Notes: generated by a model from the letters alone, not told the origin. A stretch of DNA of 64,000 nt from Variovorax paradoxus (GCF_030815975.1 NZ_JAUSXL010000002.1:5255886-5319885), one strand, 5' to 3'; positions 52,212-61,369 are shown, numbered from the stretch's first letter. Numbers and translations are program-made.

Positions 52212-53309
52212 TCAAGCGGTCCGCGCGCCTCTTTCGTACCAACCCTGCGACCGGTTGACCACCGCCACCACCAGCAGCATCACCGGCACTTCGATCAGCA
52301 CGCCCACCACCGTGGCCAGCGCGGCGCCCGACTGGAAGCCGAACAGGCTGATGGCCGTGGCCACCGCGAGCTCGAAGAAATTGCTCGCGCCGATCAGCGC
52401 CGACGGGCCGGCCACGCAGTGCGCCACGCCCAGCCTGCGGTTGAGCACATAGGCCAGCCCCGAGTTCAGGAACACCTGGATGAGGATCGGCACCGCGAGC
52501 AGCGCGATCACCAGCGGCTGCCGGATGATGGCTTCGCCCTGGAAGGCGAACAGCAGCACCAGCGTGAGCAGCAGCGCCGAGATCGACCATGGCCCGAGCC
52601 GCGCCGCAACCGCCTGGAAGTGCGCCGTGCCCTGCTTGAGCAGATGCCTGCGCAGCAGCTGCGCAATGATCACGGGCACCACGATGTACAGGCCCACCGA
52701 GGTCAAGAGCGTGTCCCACGGCACCGTGATCGAAGAGAGCCCGAGCAGCAGCGCGACCACGGGCGCGAAGGCCACCACCATGATCGCGTCGTTGAGCGCC
52801 ACCTGCGACAGCGTGAAGTACGGGTCGCCCCTGCACAGCTGGCTCCACACGAACACCATCGCCGTGCACGGTGCCGCCGCCAGCAGGATCAGACCCGCGA
52901 TGTAGCTGTCGAGCTGCGCCGGCGGAAGCAGCGGCGCGAACACATGGCGGATGAAGATCCAGCCCAGCAGCGCCATCGAAAACGGCTTCACGGCCCAGTT
53001 GATGAAGAGCGTCACGCCGATGCCGCGCCAATGCGCCCTCACCTGCCCGAGCGCCGCGAAATCGATCTTCAGCAGCATCGGGATGATCATCACCCAGATC
53101 AGCACGCCGACCGGCACGTTGACCTTGGCCACCTCCAGCGCGGCAATGCCGCGGAACACGCCCGGCAGCCACTGGCCCAGCGCAATGCCCACCACGATGC
53201 ACAGCGCGACCCAGACCGTGAGGTAGCGCTCGAAGAAGCCGATGGCGGGCGGCCGCGCGGACGATGCCGCGGCGGCGGCGGTGGAGCTGGAGCTGGAGCT
53301 GGAGCTCAC
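52212..53309 (-). CDS. acr3: arsenite efflux transporter, ACR3 family
   Basis: A 365-residue, ten-helix transporter of the ACR3 (BART) family that exports arsenite. Diagnostic pieces are WVALCIVVGIALGQWLPG, IPMLLKIDFAALG, NWAVKPFSMALLGW and AAAPCTAMVFVWS with the essential Cys; the end has GASNFFELAVATAISLFG. The N-terminus starts with an octaserine run encoded by four GGAGCT hexamers. The start is uncertain: GTG 53309, or GTG 53345, which would overlap the arsR stop. It is the second gene of the arsR-acr3 transcript. The symbol acr3 (or arsB) is used for this family. Confidence 0.9.
   Translation of the reverse strand: MSSSSSSSSTAAAAASSARPPAIGFFERYLTVWVALCIVVGIALGQWLPGVFRGIAALEVAKVNVPVGVLIWVMIIPMLLKIDFAALGQVRAHWRGIGVTLFINWAVKPFSMALLGWIFIRHVFAPLLPPAQLDSYIAGLILLAAAPCTAMVFVWSQLCRGDPYFTLSQVALNDAIMVVAFAPVVALLLGLSSITVPWDTLLTSVGLYIVVPVIIAQLLRRHLLKQGTAHFQAVAARLGPWSISALLLTLVLLFAFQGEAIIRQPLVIALLAVPILIQVFLNSGLAYVLNRRLGVAHCVAGPSALIGASNFFELAVATAISLFGFQSGAALATVVGVLIEVPVMLLVVAVVNRSQGWYERGARTA
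53283..53306. repeat. hexanucleotide repeat (GGAGCT)x4
   Basis: Four perfect GGAGCT copies encode the serine run at the N-terminus of the arsenite transporter, next to a run of GGC/GCG triplets (53271-53280) encoding alanines. Slippage would change length by two serines without shifting the frame. Confidence 0.8.
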
Positions 53310-53319
53310 GGATTTTTTC

Positions 53320-53643
53320 TCAGCACGGACAAGCCTGCGGCGCACCGGCCAGGCAAGCCTCGCCCTGGCAGCAGTTCTCGGTGAGGTAGCCGATGAGCGC
53401 GTTCATCTGCTCGAACGCCGCGCGGTAGATCAGGTTGCGGCCGCTGCGCTCCTGCGTCACCAGCCCCGAATGGGTCAGCTCCTTCAGGTGAAACGAGAGG
53501 CTGGTGGCCTGCACGCCGAGCGCCTCGACCAGCGCGCCGGGCGTGAGCCCTGCCGGGCCCGCAACCACCAGCGCGCGGAACACCTGAAGGCGCACCGGCT
53601 GGGCCAGCGCGGCGAGGGATCTGACGATGTCTTGTTCTTCCAT
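53320..53643 (-). CDS. arsR: ArsR family arsenic-responsive repressor
   Basis: A 107-residue winged-helix repressor: IVRSLAALAQPVRLQVFRALV, GALVEALGVQATSLSFHLKELTHSGLV, then the wing ERSGRNLIYR. The tail has clustered cysteines (NCCQGEACLAGAPQACPC), typical of arsenite-binding C-terminal sites of one ArsR class. The ATG at 53643 has no ribosome site: the likely -10 TATTAT (53650-53655, minus strand) and -35 TTGCAT (53673-53678) place the transcript start at or beside the ATG, so the mRNA may be leaderless. It is divergent from arsC. Confidence 0.93.
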   Translation of the reverse strand: MEEQDIVRSLAALAQPVRLQVFRALVVAGPAGLTPGALVEALGVQATSLSFHLKELTHSGLVTQERSGRNLIYRAAFEQMNALIGYLTENCCQGEACLAGAPQACPC

Positions 53644-53649
53644 AATTCA

Positions 53650-53678
53650 ATAATAGTTGCATAATTTCAAGAATGCAA
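53650..53678. promoter_or_regulatory. arsR/arsC divergent promoter and operator
   Basis: Minus strand: -35 TTGCAT (53673-53678), 17-base spacer, -10 TATTAT (53650-53655). Plus strand: CATAAT (53660-53665) is a good -10 with only a weak -35. TTGCAT-N10-ATGCAA (53657-53678) is an inverted repeat that covers both, fit for an ArsR dimer. The arsC ATG lies inside the right arm. Confidence 0.6.
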
Positions 53679-54119
53679 TCGACAAGCTCCTCCATCACCA
53701 TCTTTCACAACCCCGCGTGCGGCACCTCGCGCAACACACTCGCGCTGATCCGCAACAGCGGCGAAGAGCCCCGGGTCATCGAATACCTCAAGACCCCGCC
53801 CGACAAGGAAACGCTGCGCGAGCTGCTCGCCGCCATGGCCATGTCGCCGCGCGCGCTGCTGCGCCGCAAGGGCACGCCCTACGACGAACTCGGGCTCGAC
53901 GACCCGAAGTGGTCCGACGAGCAGCTGCTCGACTTCATGGTCGCGCATCCGATCCTCATCAACCGACCCATCGTCGCCACGCCGATCGGCACGCGGCTGT
54001 GCCGCCCTTCGGAAGAGGTGCTCGACATCCTGCCCTCGCCGCAAAAAGGGCCGTTCACCAAGGAAGATGGCGAGATGGTCATCGACGCGGAGGGCCGCCG
54101 TGTCGACCGCGCTGCCTGA
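53673..54119 (+). CDS. arsC: glutaredoxin-dependent arsenate reductase
   Basis: A 148-residue ArsC that reduces arsenate to arsenite with glutathione and glutaredoxin. The catalytic Cys is in [17 protein letters not shown] (about residue 16), with the arsenate-binding arginines in NRPIVAT and GTRLCRPSE. No ribosome site precedes the ATG, and the probable plus-strand -10 (53660-53665) puts transcription start next to it, so a leaderless mRNA is likely. It is followed by arsH with a 20-base overlap. Confidence 0.93.
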   Translation: MQSTSSSITIFHNPACGTSRNTLALIRNSGEEPRVIEYLKTPPDKETLRELLAAMAMSPRALLRRKGTPYDELGLDDPKWSDEQLLDFMVAHPILINRPIVATPIGTRLCRPSEEVLDILPSPQKGPFTKEDGEMVIDAEGRRVDRAA

Positions 54120-54825
54120 GCTTCCGAACATCGACGCCGGGCTGTTCGACCGGCCCTCGCCCGAGCGCCTTTTTCCCAGCGCCGCGCCGGCGCACCATGC
54201 GCCGCGCTTCCTGCTGCTGTACGGCTCGCTGCGCGAGCGCTCCTACAGCCGCCTGCTGACCGAAGAGGCCGCGCGGCTGCTGCAGGCCATGGGCGGCGAA
54301 ACGCGCATCTTCGATCCGGCCGGACTGCCGCTGCCCGACAGCGCGCCCGACGATCATCCGAAGGTGCGGCAGCTGCGCGAACTGGCGCAGTGGGCCGAAG
54401 GCATGGTGTGGTGCTCGCCCGAACGCCACGGCGCCATGACCGGCCTCATGAAGGCGCAGATCGACTGGATTCCGCTGAGCGTGGGCGCCGTGCGGCCCAC
54501 GCAGGGCAAGACGCTGGCCGTCATGCAGGTGTCGGGCGGCTCGCAGTCGTTCAACGCGGTGAACCAGCTGCGCGTGCTCGGGCGCTGGATGCGCATGCTG
54601 ACCATCCCCAACCAGTCGTCCGTCGCCAAGGCCTTCCTGGAGTTCGACGAAGCCGGGCGGATGAAGCCCTCCGCCTGCTACGAGCGCGTGGTCGACGTGA
54701 TGGAGGAACTGATGAAGTTCACCCTGCTCACGCGCGAAGCGGCCGCCTACCTGGTCGACCGCTACAGCGAGCGCAGGGAAAGCGCCGAGCAGCTCTCGAA
54801 GCGGGTGAACCAGCGCGCGATCTAG
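54100..54825 (+). CDS. arsH: ArsH, NADPH-dependent FMN reductase-type organoarsenical oxidase
   Basis: A 241-residue flavodoxin-like protein. The FMN-binding loop is [16 protein letters not shown] (about 35-50), followed by [37 protein letters not shown] and [17 protein letters not shown], all typical of ArsH, which oxidises trivalent methylated arsenicals. The start is a GTG at 54100 with GGAGG upstream, inside the arsC end, so both are one transcript. The remaining frame upstream (54067) is arsC antiframe noise. Confidence 0.93.
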   Translation: MSTALPELPNIDAGLFDRPSPERLFPSAAPAHHAPRFLLLYGSLRERSYSRLLTEEAARLLQAMGGETRIFDPAGLPLPDSAPDDHPKVRQLRELAQWAEGMVWCSPERHGAMTGLMKAQIDWIPLSVGAVRPTQGKTLAVMQVSGGSQSFNAVNQLRVLGRWMRMLTIPNQSSVAKAFLEFDEAGRMKPSACYERVVDVMEELMKFTLLTREAAAYLVDRYSERRESAEQLSKRVNQRAI

Positions 54826-54827
54826 GG

Positions 54828-54853
54828 CGTTCTCACGCCGTGTTCTCACGCCG
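54828..54853. repeat. 13-base tandem duplication
   Basis: CGTTCTCACGCCG and TGTTCTCACGCCG follow each other directly after the arsH stop, identical in 12 of 13 bases, and end 2 bases before a TCCTAC motif (54856-54861). It may be a doubled protein-binding half-site for the small gene at 54958. Confidence 0.55.
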
Positions 54854-54957
54854 CGTCCTACGCCGGCATGCAGGCTGTCCGACACCGGCGCGCCGTGCCT
54901 GCGATAACGTGGGCTCAGGCGCCGGGCGCAACCGGCGCAAGATGCCAGGAGGTATGC

Positions 54958-55149
54958 ATGAGCCCATCGAAGTCGAAGCAGGACCGCACCCCGCGGCTGG
55001 TCCGGCCCGCATCGAGCCAGCGGGCACCGGTGACGAAAAAATCCGAAGGCCCCGTGGCCACGCCCAAGGTCAACGAAGGCGCCTCGCTCGGCAAGTCGGC
55101 CAACTCCAGCGCCGGCGGCGCGGCGGGGCAGCTGACACCCAAGGACTAA
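54958..55149 (+). CDS. small basic disordered protein, 63 residues
   Basis: A 63-residue Lys/Ser/Ala/Gly-rich protein without hydrophobic core: MSPSKSKQDRTPRLVRPASS at the start, then KSEGPVATPKVNEGASLGKS, ending AGQLTPKD. It is certainly unstructured and is not recognised. AGGAGG sits 5 bases before the ATG at 54958, which is strong support. TCCTAC lies 97 bases upstream and a 13-base tandem repeat precedes that. It is probably a stress-induced small protein. Confidence 0.6.
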   Translation: MSPSKSKQDRTPRLVRPASSQRAPVTKKSEGPVATPKVNEGASLGKSANSSAGGAAGQLTPKD

Positions 55150-55190
55150 AGTCGCGGCCGGGCCCCGTGTTGGCCCGACAATCGGCGCCC

Positions 55191-56528
55191 ATGAGCGCCA
55201 AGCCTTCGACCACGATCCCGCCGGGTCCGGCGCCGTCCATGCCGCGCCCCATCCGGGTTGCAGCCTCCCTGATCCTCTTGCGCGACGGCGCCCACGGCAT
55301 GGAAGTGCTGCTGCTGCGCCGCGCCGAGAAGGCCGATGACCAGAACAGCGGTGCCAGCGTGTTTCCGGGTGGCGTGGTCGATACGCACGACCGCCGCCTG
55401 CACCTGATGTGCAAGGGCCTGGACGATGCCGCGGCCAGCGCGCGCCTGGGCGTGGCCGATGGCGGCCTCGACTACTACGCCGCCGCGGTGCGCGAATGCT
55501 TCGAGGAAGCGGGCGTCCTGTTCGCAAGCGATGCCGAAGACCGCCTGGTCGAACTCGACCGGCTGCCGCCGAGCCGGCTCGAAGCCATGCGCCACGCCGC
55601 CGAGCAAGGCACCGATGCGCTGCTGGCCATGTGCGAGGCGCAAGGCTGGCGCCTCGCGATGGACCGGCTGGCCTATTTCAGCCACTGGCTCACGCCGCCC
55701 GGCATGCCGCGCCGCTTCGATACCCGCTTTTTCATTGCACAGATGCCGGCGGGCCAGGACGTGAAACCCGACGGCCGCGAGACGGTGGAGCACATGTGGC
55801 TGAAGCCCGCGGAAGCAGCGGATCCGCGCCGCGGCCTCAAGCTGATGAACGTGACGCGGCGCACGCTCGAACAGCTGGCACGCTTCGGCAGCGCCGCCGC
55901 CTGCATGGCCCATGCGCGAAGCCAGACACGGATCGTGCTGAACATGCCGCGCCTGGCCGACGGGCCTTCGGGCCGCCGCGCAGTGAACATCGAAGAAGCC
56001 GCCTACGAGGAAATCGGCCGCATCGACCCCGACGGCCAGGGCCATGCGCACTACGCGCTCGAGCCCGGCCTCGCCACGCGGCTGTCGGCACGCGTCGTGC
56101 GCGTGGCTGGCGCGCCGGATTCGCATCACAGCTATTTCGTCGGCGGCGAAGGCGGCCAGTGGGCATTGATCGACCCCGCGCCGCATGGCGTTGCGCGAAG
56201 CGAGGCGCCGGGCCAGGTGAAGTGGCTGCTCTGGACCGCGGCGCGCCCGCAGCCATCGGCCGAGTCGCTCGATGCGCTTCGATCCGCATGGCCCGATGCC
56301 ACCGTGCTGTCGCCGGAGCCCGGAGACACCCTGCGCCTTGCGGGTGCGACGCTGCACGTCCGGCAGGCCGGGTCCGCCGATCAGGGCGCGCCCGCGCGCC
56401 AGTTCCTGCTGGCCGAGGAGCGCACGCTGTTCACCGGCTGCGGCGCCGCGGCGCCCGCGGTGCACGCCACCGGCGAGGCCGCGTGGATCGCGCCGGCCAG
56501 CGGCTTCATCTTCCGCACGCCGCGCTAG
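55191..56528 (+). CDS. Nudix hydrolase with C-terminal metallo-beta-lactamase-like extension (degenerate)
   Basis: A 445-residue protein. The N-terminal Nudix domain has VFPGGVVD, then an insertion of about 30 residues before AAVRECFEEAGVLF, as in NUDT19-like acyl-CoA pyrophosphatases (Nudix box residues about 60-107). A second region starts at about residue 300 with HSYFVGGEGGQWALIDPAP and TLRLAGATLHV, which resembles the beta strands of metallo-beta-lactamase-fold proteins; the metal motif HxHxDH is missing, so this part is probably inactive. It therefore likely hydrolyses a nucleotide-diphosphate or CoA derivative. No strong ribosome site before ATG 55191. Confidence 0.75.
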   Translation: MSAKPSTTIPPGPAPSMPRPIRVAASLILLRDGAHGMEVLLLRRAEKADDQNSGASVFPGGVVDTHDRRLHLMCKGLDDAAASARLGVADGGLDYYAAAVRECFEEAGVLFASDAEDRLVELDRLPPSRLEAMRHAAEQGTDALLAMCEAQGWRLAMDRLAYFSHWLTPPGMPRRFDTRFFIAQMPAGQDVKPDGRETVEHMWLKPAEAADPRRGLKLMNVTRRTLEQLARFGSAAACMAHARSQTRIVLNMPRLADGPSGRRAVNIEEAAYEEIGRIDPDGQGHAHYALEPGLATRLSARVVRVAGAPDSHHSYFVGGEGGQWALIDPAPHGVARSEAPGQVKWLLWTAARPQPSAESLDALRSAWPDATVLSPEPGDTLRLAGATLHVRQAGSADQGAPARQFLLAEERTLFTGCGAAAPAVHATGEAAWIAPASGFIFRTPR

Positions 56529-56537
56529 CGCAAGCTC

Positions 56538-59500
56538 TCACAGCCGGCCGATGGCGGCCTTGAGTTCCTCGATCGACGCGGGCTTGGGCAGGTGCGCGTT
56601 GAAGCCGGCCTCGAGCGCCCGGCGCGCATCGGCGCGGCGGCCGAAGCCGGACATCGCGATGGAAGGCAGCTCGCGCGTGGCCGGCCGCCGCCGCACCTCG
56701 GCAATGAACTGGTAGCCGTCCATCTCGGGCATGCCAAGGTCGGATACCAGCAGGTCGTAGGTGTTCGACTCCAGCAGCTCCAGGCCCTTCTTCGCGCTCT
56801 GCGCAATGTCGACCATGGCGCCCTCGAGCCGCAGCACCTCGGCGAACGGAGCCAGCGCATCGGCATGGTCGTCCACCGCGAGCACGCGCCAGCCGACGAG
56901 GCTGACTTCGGCCGGCACCCGGTCCGCCGGCGGCTCCACGGCCGCGCCCACGCGCGGCAGCCACACGCTGAATTCGGCGCCCTGCCCCAGCCCCGCCGAA
57001 TGCACCTCCACCCGGCCGCCGTGGGCCCGCGTCAGTTCATGGACCAGCGCCAGGCCGATGCCCAGGCCGCCATTGGGCGGCGTCACATCGCTGCTCGCCT
57101 GGTTGAACATGCCGAACACATGCGCAAGAAATTCCGGTGCGATGCCGCAGCCCGTATCGCTCACCGTGAGCTTGGCAAAACTCTCGTCGGCCGCGGCAAC
57201 GCGGACCCGGATGCGCCCGCCATCGGGCGTGAACTTGACCGCATTGCTCAGCAGGTTCCAGGCGATCTGCTCGATGCGCACGCGATCGCCGTCGCAGGCT
57301 ACGCCGGCATCGCAGTCCAGCTCCAGTGCGAGTTGCTTACCGGCCGCGCCGCTCACGGCGGCATGCGCCACGGCCTGCACCAGCTCGCCCAGGTCGACCG
57401 CCACCCGGTTCAACCGCAGCTTGCCGGTGCGGATGCGCGAGAGATCGAGCAGGTCGTTGATGATGCGCGTCTGGCTCGCCACGGCGCGCTTAATGGTCTC
57501 GCCCACCCGCCGCACGGCCGGGTTTTCGGAGGTGCCCGGCATGTGCATGAGCAGCTCGGCATTCATCTGGATCAGGTTGAGCGGCTGCTTCAGCTCGTGC
57601 GACATCACGGCCAGGAACCTGTCCTTGAGCTCGTTGGCCATCTGCGCGCTGAGGCTGGCCTTCTTTTCCTTGAAGAGGCGATGCTCCTGCGCGAGCTCGT
57701 GCTGCTTGGTACCCGTCATGTCGCGCGCGATCTTGGCAAAGCCGCCGCCCGCCGCGGGCTCCAGCGGCGTGGTGACGCCGCTGCAGAAGAGGCGGCTGCC
57801 GTCCTTGCGCTGGTGCCAGCGCTCGTCCTCGGCGCGGCCCAGCTCGAGCGCGCGGCGCATCTGCGCCTCAGGCACGCCGCTCGCCTGGTCTTCGGCGGTG
57901 AAGATCATCGCGAGCGGCTGGTGCAGCATCTCTTCTTCCGAGTAGCCGAAGATGCGCTGCGCGCCCGCGTTCCACGTGGTGATCAGGCCCCGCTCGTCGG
58001 TCGTGATGATGGCGAAGTCGCGCGTCGTGGCCGCCACCTGCCGCAGCCGCTCCTCGCCCGCGCGCACCCGCTCTTCGGCGGCGCGCAGCTCGGTGATGTC
58101 GAAGAAGTTGAGGATCGCGCCTTCGATCCTGTCTTCCGCCGTGCGGTACGGGAGAATGCGGGCCAGGAATTGCCGCCCGTCCGCGCTGGCCACGTGCCGC
58201 TCGCTGGCGCGCAGCTCCTTGAAGGCCGCCGCGGTGTCGTGCGCCAGTTCCGGATAGTCGAGCCGGCTGGTGATGTCGAACAGCGAACGCCCGAGGTCCG
58301 ACGAAATCAGGTTGAACAGCTTGCTCGCGTGCGGCGTGTAGCGCTTGATGTGCATGCCGCGGTCCACGAAAACGGTGGCAATCTCGGACGAGGCAATCAG
58401 GTTCTGCAGGTCGTCGTTGATGTGGCCGCGCTCTTCCACCTTCATCTTGAGCTCGAAATTGACGGTCACGAGCTCCTCGTTCATCGACTGCAGTTCTTCC
58501 TTGCTGGTTTCGAGTTCCTCGGTGGCCGAACGCAGCTCCTCGTTGATGGCCTGCAGTTCCTCGTTGGAGGCCTTCAGCTCCTCGGTCGCGGTTTCGGAGC
58601 TCTCGATGGTGTCCTGCAGATGCAGCTTGAGCTGGCGGATCTCGTCTTCCATCTTGCCGATGAGCTGCTCGCGCGCCGCATCGGCCGGCTCGCCGCCTTC
58701 GGGTTGCATGCTTTCCTCGATTTCGTCGAACACCACGAGCGTCAGCTGCGCAGCGCCGCCCTTCTCGTCTTCCTTCTGCTGCAGCGGACGCACGGTGATG
58801 TTGAGAAACATCTGCCGGCCGTCGTCCCGCTTCTGCACGAGCCGCGTCTCCACGCTGCGGTTCGTCTGCGCGGCCTTGAAGAGCGCGGTTCGCAATTCCA
58901 GCCGCAGGTCGGGCCGCACGTTGTTCAGGAGGTTGTTCGAAGGTTCGCCGCCGGGCCGCTCCAGGAAGCGGCCCGCGCCATGGGACAGGTGCAGCACGTC
59001 ATGGTCGGCGTTGACGAGCACGCTGGGCGGCGAGAACTGCTCCAGCGCACGCTGGTGCAGTTGCGCGAAGCTCAGGCGCTCGCTGCGCTTGTGCGAGCGC
59101 AGCGCCTGCATGGAACCGGTCGCGCCGTGCCCGGGCGGCGCATCGCTGATGAGGGGCACGTGGCGTCCGGGCGAGAGCTGAGGATCGGCGCGGTAGATGC
59201 GGTTCTTCTTGTCGACGGAAGCGAACAGGCTGCCCGCCACGTCGATCGATTCCGAAGTGCCGAGAAACAGGTAGCCGCCGGGCTTGAGCGCAACGCGGAA
59301 CATCTCCAGCACATGCGCCTGGGCTGCGCGGTCGAGATAGATCAGGAGATTGCGGCAGCATATGAGGTCCAGCCGCGAGAACGGCGGATCGCGCAGCAGG
59401 TTGTGCAATGCAAAGAGCACCGGCTCGCGCACCGAGGTGGCGACGCGGTACTGGTCCTGCTCGGCCACGAAGAACTGCCGCAGCCGCGAAGGCGAGATGT

Positions 59501-60701
59501 CTTCCGCAATGCCCTGGGCATAGAGGCCTTTGCGCGCCACGGCAATGGCTCGCTCGTCGATGTCGGTGGCAAAGATCTGGATATCGAGCGGCTTGGACTG
59601 CCGGTCGACCTGCTCGCGCAGCAGCAGGCTCAGCGAATAGGCTTCCTCGCCGGTGGCGCAGCCCGCCACCCAGGCGCGCACCTGCTCGCCTGGCTGCTTG
59701 CTCTCGATCAGCGCGGGAATGGCCTCGCGCTCGAGGGCCTCGAAGGCATCGGGATCGCGGAAGAAGTTGGTCACGCTGATGAGCATGTCCTGCAGCAGCG
59801 GCGCCGCTTCCTCGGGGTGGTCGCGCAGGAAGTCGCGGTAGGCCGGCAGGTCGGCCAGGCGGTTCACCTGCAGCCGGCGCTCCAGGCGGCGCAGCACCGT
59901 GGCCCGCTTGTAGTGGTGGAAGTCGTGCCGCGTGGAGGTGCGCAGGAGCTCCATGATCTCCTGCAATGCCTGCTCGGCCAGGCTGGCCTCCGCGCCGCTG
60001 TCGGGCCCCTGGGCCACCGGGCCCGCCGGCTCCTCGTGCGGCAGGCGGATGTGCTGCGCATTGCGCCAGAGCTCGACCAGGCGCTGGCCCATGTCGGCCA
60101 CCGGCATCACGATGTCGACCATGCCGGTGGTGATGGCCGCGCGCGGCATGGCGTCGTGCGCCGCGTCGCCGGGCGACTGCGCCATGGTGATGCCGCCGTT
60201 CTCCTTCACGCGGGTGAGGCCGACCGCGCCATCGCTGCCCATGCCCGACATCACGATGCAGATGGCCCGCTCCTTGTGCACCTCGGCCAGGGTGCGAAAG
60301 AACACATCGACCTCCGCATGAAGTCCCGTGGCGCGCTCGCTGGCGGCCACCTGCAGGTGGCCGTCGCTCATCGTGAGCTCCATGCCCGGTGGAATCACGT
60401 AGACGTGGTCGGCTTCGACCGGCGTCGGCCGCGTGACCTGCGCGACGGGCATCCGGGTGGCGCGCTGCAGGATGTCGGCGGCGTTGCTCTCGTGCTCGGG
60501 CGAGAGATGCAGGATGACGACAAAGGCCATGCCCTCATCGGGCGGCATGTTCCCGAAAAAGCGGATCAGTGCTTCCAGCCCGCCCGCGGAGGCGCCGATG
60601 CCGATGACCGGGAAGCCCAGTGCGGTGGGCGCGCGCTCGGACTCGCCGTCACTGGCATCCGAAGAGGACGGTGGCGGGTTCGATGGGGACAAGGGAGTCA
60701 T
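56538..60701 (-). CDS. CheB-CheR-PAS-histidine kinase-receiver hybrid protein
   Basis: A 1387-residue signalling protein. In order: CheB methylesterase (about 30-225; Ser in GIGASAGGLEAL, His in LHLSPEH, Asp in SGMGSDGAVG); CheR methyltransferase (about 255-520; HYKRATVLRRLERRL, then WVAGCATGEEAYSL); a long coiled coil (about 680-760); two PAS domains (about 765-1000); histidine kinase with HELKQPLN (His about 1034), an ATPase region with GGLGIGLALVHELTRAHGG; and a receiver domain with the phospho-acceptor Asp in LLVSDLGMPEMDG (about 1318). AGGAGG lies 12 bases before the ATG. No chemoreceptor genes are beside it, so the signal pathway is open. Confidence 0.92.
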   Translation of the reverse strand: MTPLSPSNPPPSSSDASDGESERAPTALGFPVIGIGASAGGLEALIRFFGNMPPDEGMAFVVILHLSPEHESNAADILQRATRMPVAQVTRPTPVEADHVYVIPPGMELTMSDGHLQVAASERATGLHAEVDVFFRTLAEVHKERAICIVMSGMGSDGAVGLTRVKENGGITMAQSPGDAAHDAMPRAAITTGMVDIVMPVADMGQRLVELWRNAQHIRLPHEEPAGPVAQGPDSGAEASLAEQALQEIMELLRTSTRHDFHHYKRATVLRRLERRLQVNRLADLPAYRDFLRDHPEEAAPLLQDMLISVTNFFRDPDAFEALEREAIPALIESKQPGEQVRAWVAGCATGEEAYSLSLLLREQVDRQSKPLDIQIFATDIDERAIAVARKGLYAQGIAEDISPSRLRQFFVAEQDQYRVATSVREPVLFALHNLLRDPPFSRLDLICCRNLLIYLDRAAQAHVLEMFRVALKPGGYLFLGTSESIDVAGSLFASVDKKNRIYRADPQLSPGRHVPLISDAPPGHGATGSMQALRSHKRSERLSFAQLHQRALEQFSPPSVLVNADHDVLHLSHGAGRFLERPGGEPSNNLLNNVRPDLRLELRTALFKAAQTNRSVETRLVQKRDDGRQMFLNITVRPLQQKEDEKGGAAQLTLVVFDEIEESMQPEGGEPADAAREQLIGKMEDEIRQLKLHLQDTIESSETATEELKASNEELQAINEELRSATEELETSKEELQSMNEELVTVNFELKMKVEERGHINDDLQNLIASSEIATVFVDRGMHIKRYTPHASKLFNLISSDLGRSLFDITSRLDYPELAHDTAAAFKELRASERHVASADGRQFLARILPYRTAEDRIEGAILNFFDITELRAAEERVRAGEERLRQVAATTRDFAIITTDERGLITTWNAGAQRIFGYSEEEMLHQPLAMIFTAEDQASGVPEAQMRRALELGRAEDERWHQRKDGSRLFCSGVTTPLEPAAGGGFAKIARDMTGTKQHELAQEHRLFKEKKASLSAQMANELKDRFLAVMSHELKQPLNLIQMNAELLMHMPGTSENPAVRRVGETIKRAVASQTRIINDLLDLSRIRTGKLRLNRVAVDLGELVQAVAHAAVSGAAGKQLALELDCDAGVACDGDRVRIEQIAWNLLSNAVKFTPDGGRIRVRVAAADESFAKLTVSDTGCGIAPEFLAHVFGMFNQASSDVTPPNGGLGIGLALVHELTRAHGGRVEVHSAGLGQGAEFSVWLPRVGAAVEPPADRVPAEVSLVGWRVLAVDDHADALAPFAEVLRLEGAMVDIAQSAKKGLELLESNTYDLLVSDLGMPEMDGYQFIAEVRRRPATRELPSIAMSGFGRRADARRALEAGFNAHLPKPASIEELKAAIGRL

Positions 60702-60910
60702 TGCGGGACCGGAGCCTCCTGGCCTGTGATGCGCGGCGTTCGATCCTCAAATTTTGCCACTGCGCCTACAAATGGCAGCGGCGGCATCTTGCCGGGGCCA
60801 GCGGACTGCCCGACGGCACGTCGTCCGACGCCTCGCATCGCGCCCGCCGCCTAGCTTTGGTGCGATTCAACTCGAGCACTCGACGCCTTCACGCTCAAGG
60901 AGGATTCGCA

Positions 60911-61198
60911 ATGATCACGCAGGACGCAGCCGCCGGGAGCGGCGCCGGGGAACCGGGCATCGACTTCATCTACAGGGGTTGGCACTTCAAGTACGGTGCG
61001 CAGCGCACGGGCCCCGGCGTGTACCGCCCCGTGGTCGTGTGCCTCGGCCGCGGGCACGGCGCGGAGGAAAAGGAGACGCTGCCCAACGACACCGACGAGA
61101 TCGCCTATGCCACCGAGGCGGAGGCGCTGCGGCACGCGGAGCAGCAGGCGATGCGCTGGGTGCACGACCGCACCGGCGATGGCCAGGGTCAGCTCTGA
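60911..61198 (+). CDS. hypothetical protein, 95 residues
   Basis: A 95-residue soluble protein, not recognised. The middle, FIYRGWHFKYGAQRTGPGVYRPVVVCLG, looks like a beta-rich fold, and the end, ATEAEALRHAEQQAMRWVHDRTG, is an amphipathic helix, the pattern of a small single-domain stress protein. AGGAGG sits 7 bases before the ATG at 60911. It is divergent from the CheB-CheR hybrid with 209 bases between, in which I see no other gene. Confidence 0.65.
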   Translation: MITQDAAAGSGAGEPGIDFIYRGWHFKYGAQRTGPGVYRPVVVCLGRGHGAEEKETLPNDTDEIAYATEAEALRHAEQQAMRWVHDRTGDGQGQL

Positions 61199-61369
61199 CG
61201 CAGGCCTGCCGGCGTTGCGGCGCGGCGCCAGCGACAGGCAGGCAGCCATGTAGTCTGTGCTGTCGCAGCACACGAGAAAGCTTCCTACGCGGCGCGCCCG
61301 GCCTCCGTCCGAATCTTCTTCGACACCGCATTGGGCCGAGGTCGTTCCGCGAAAAGTGAAGGAACATCC

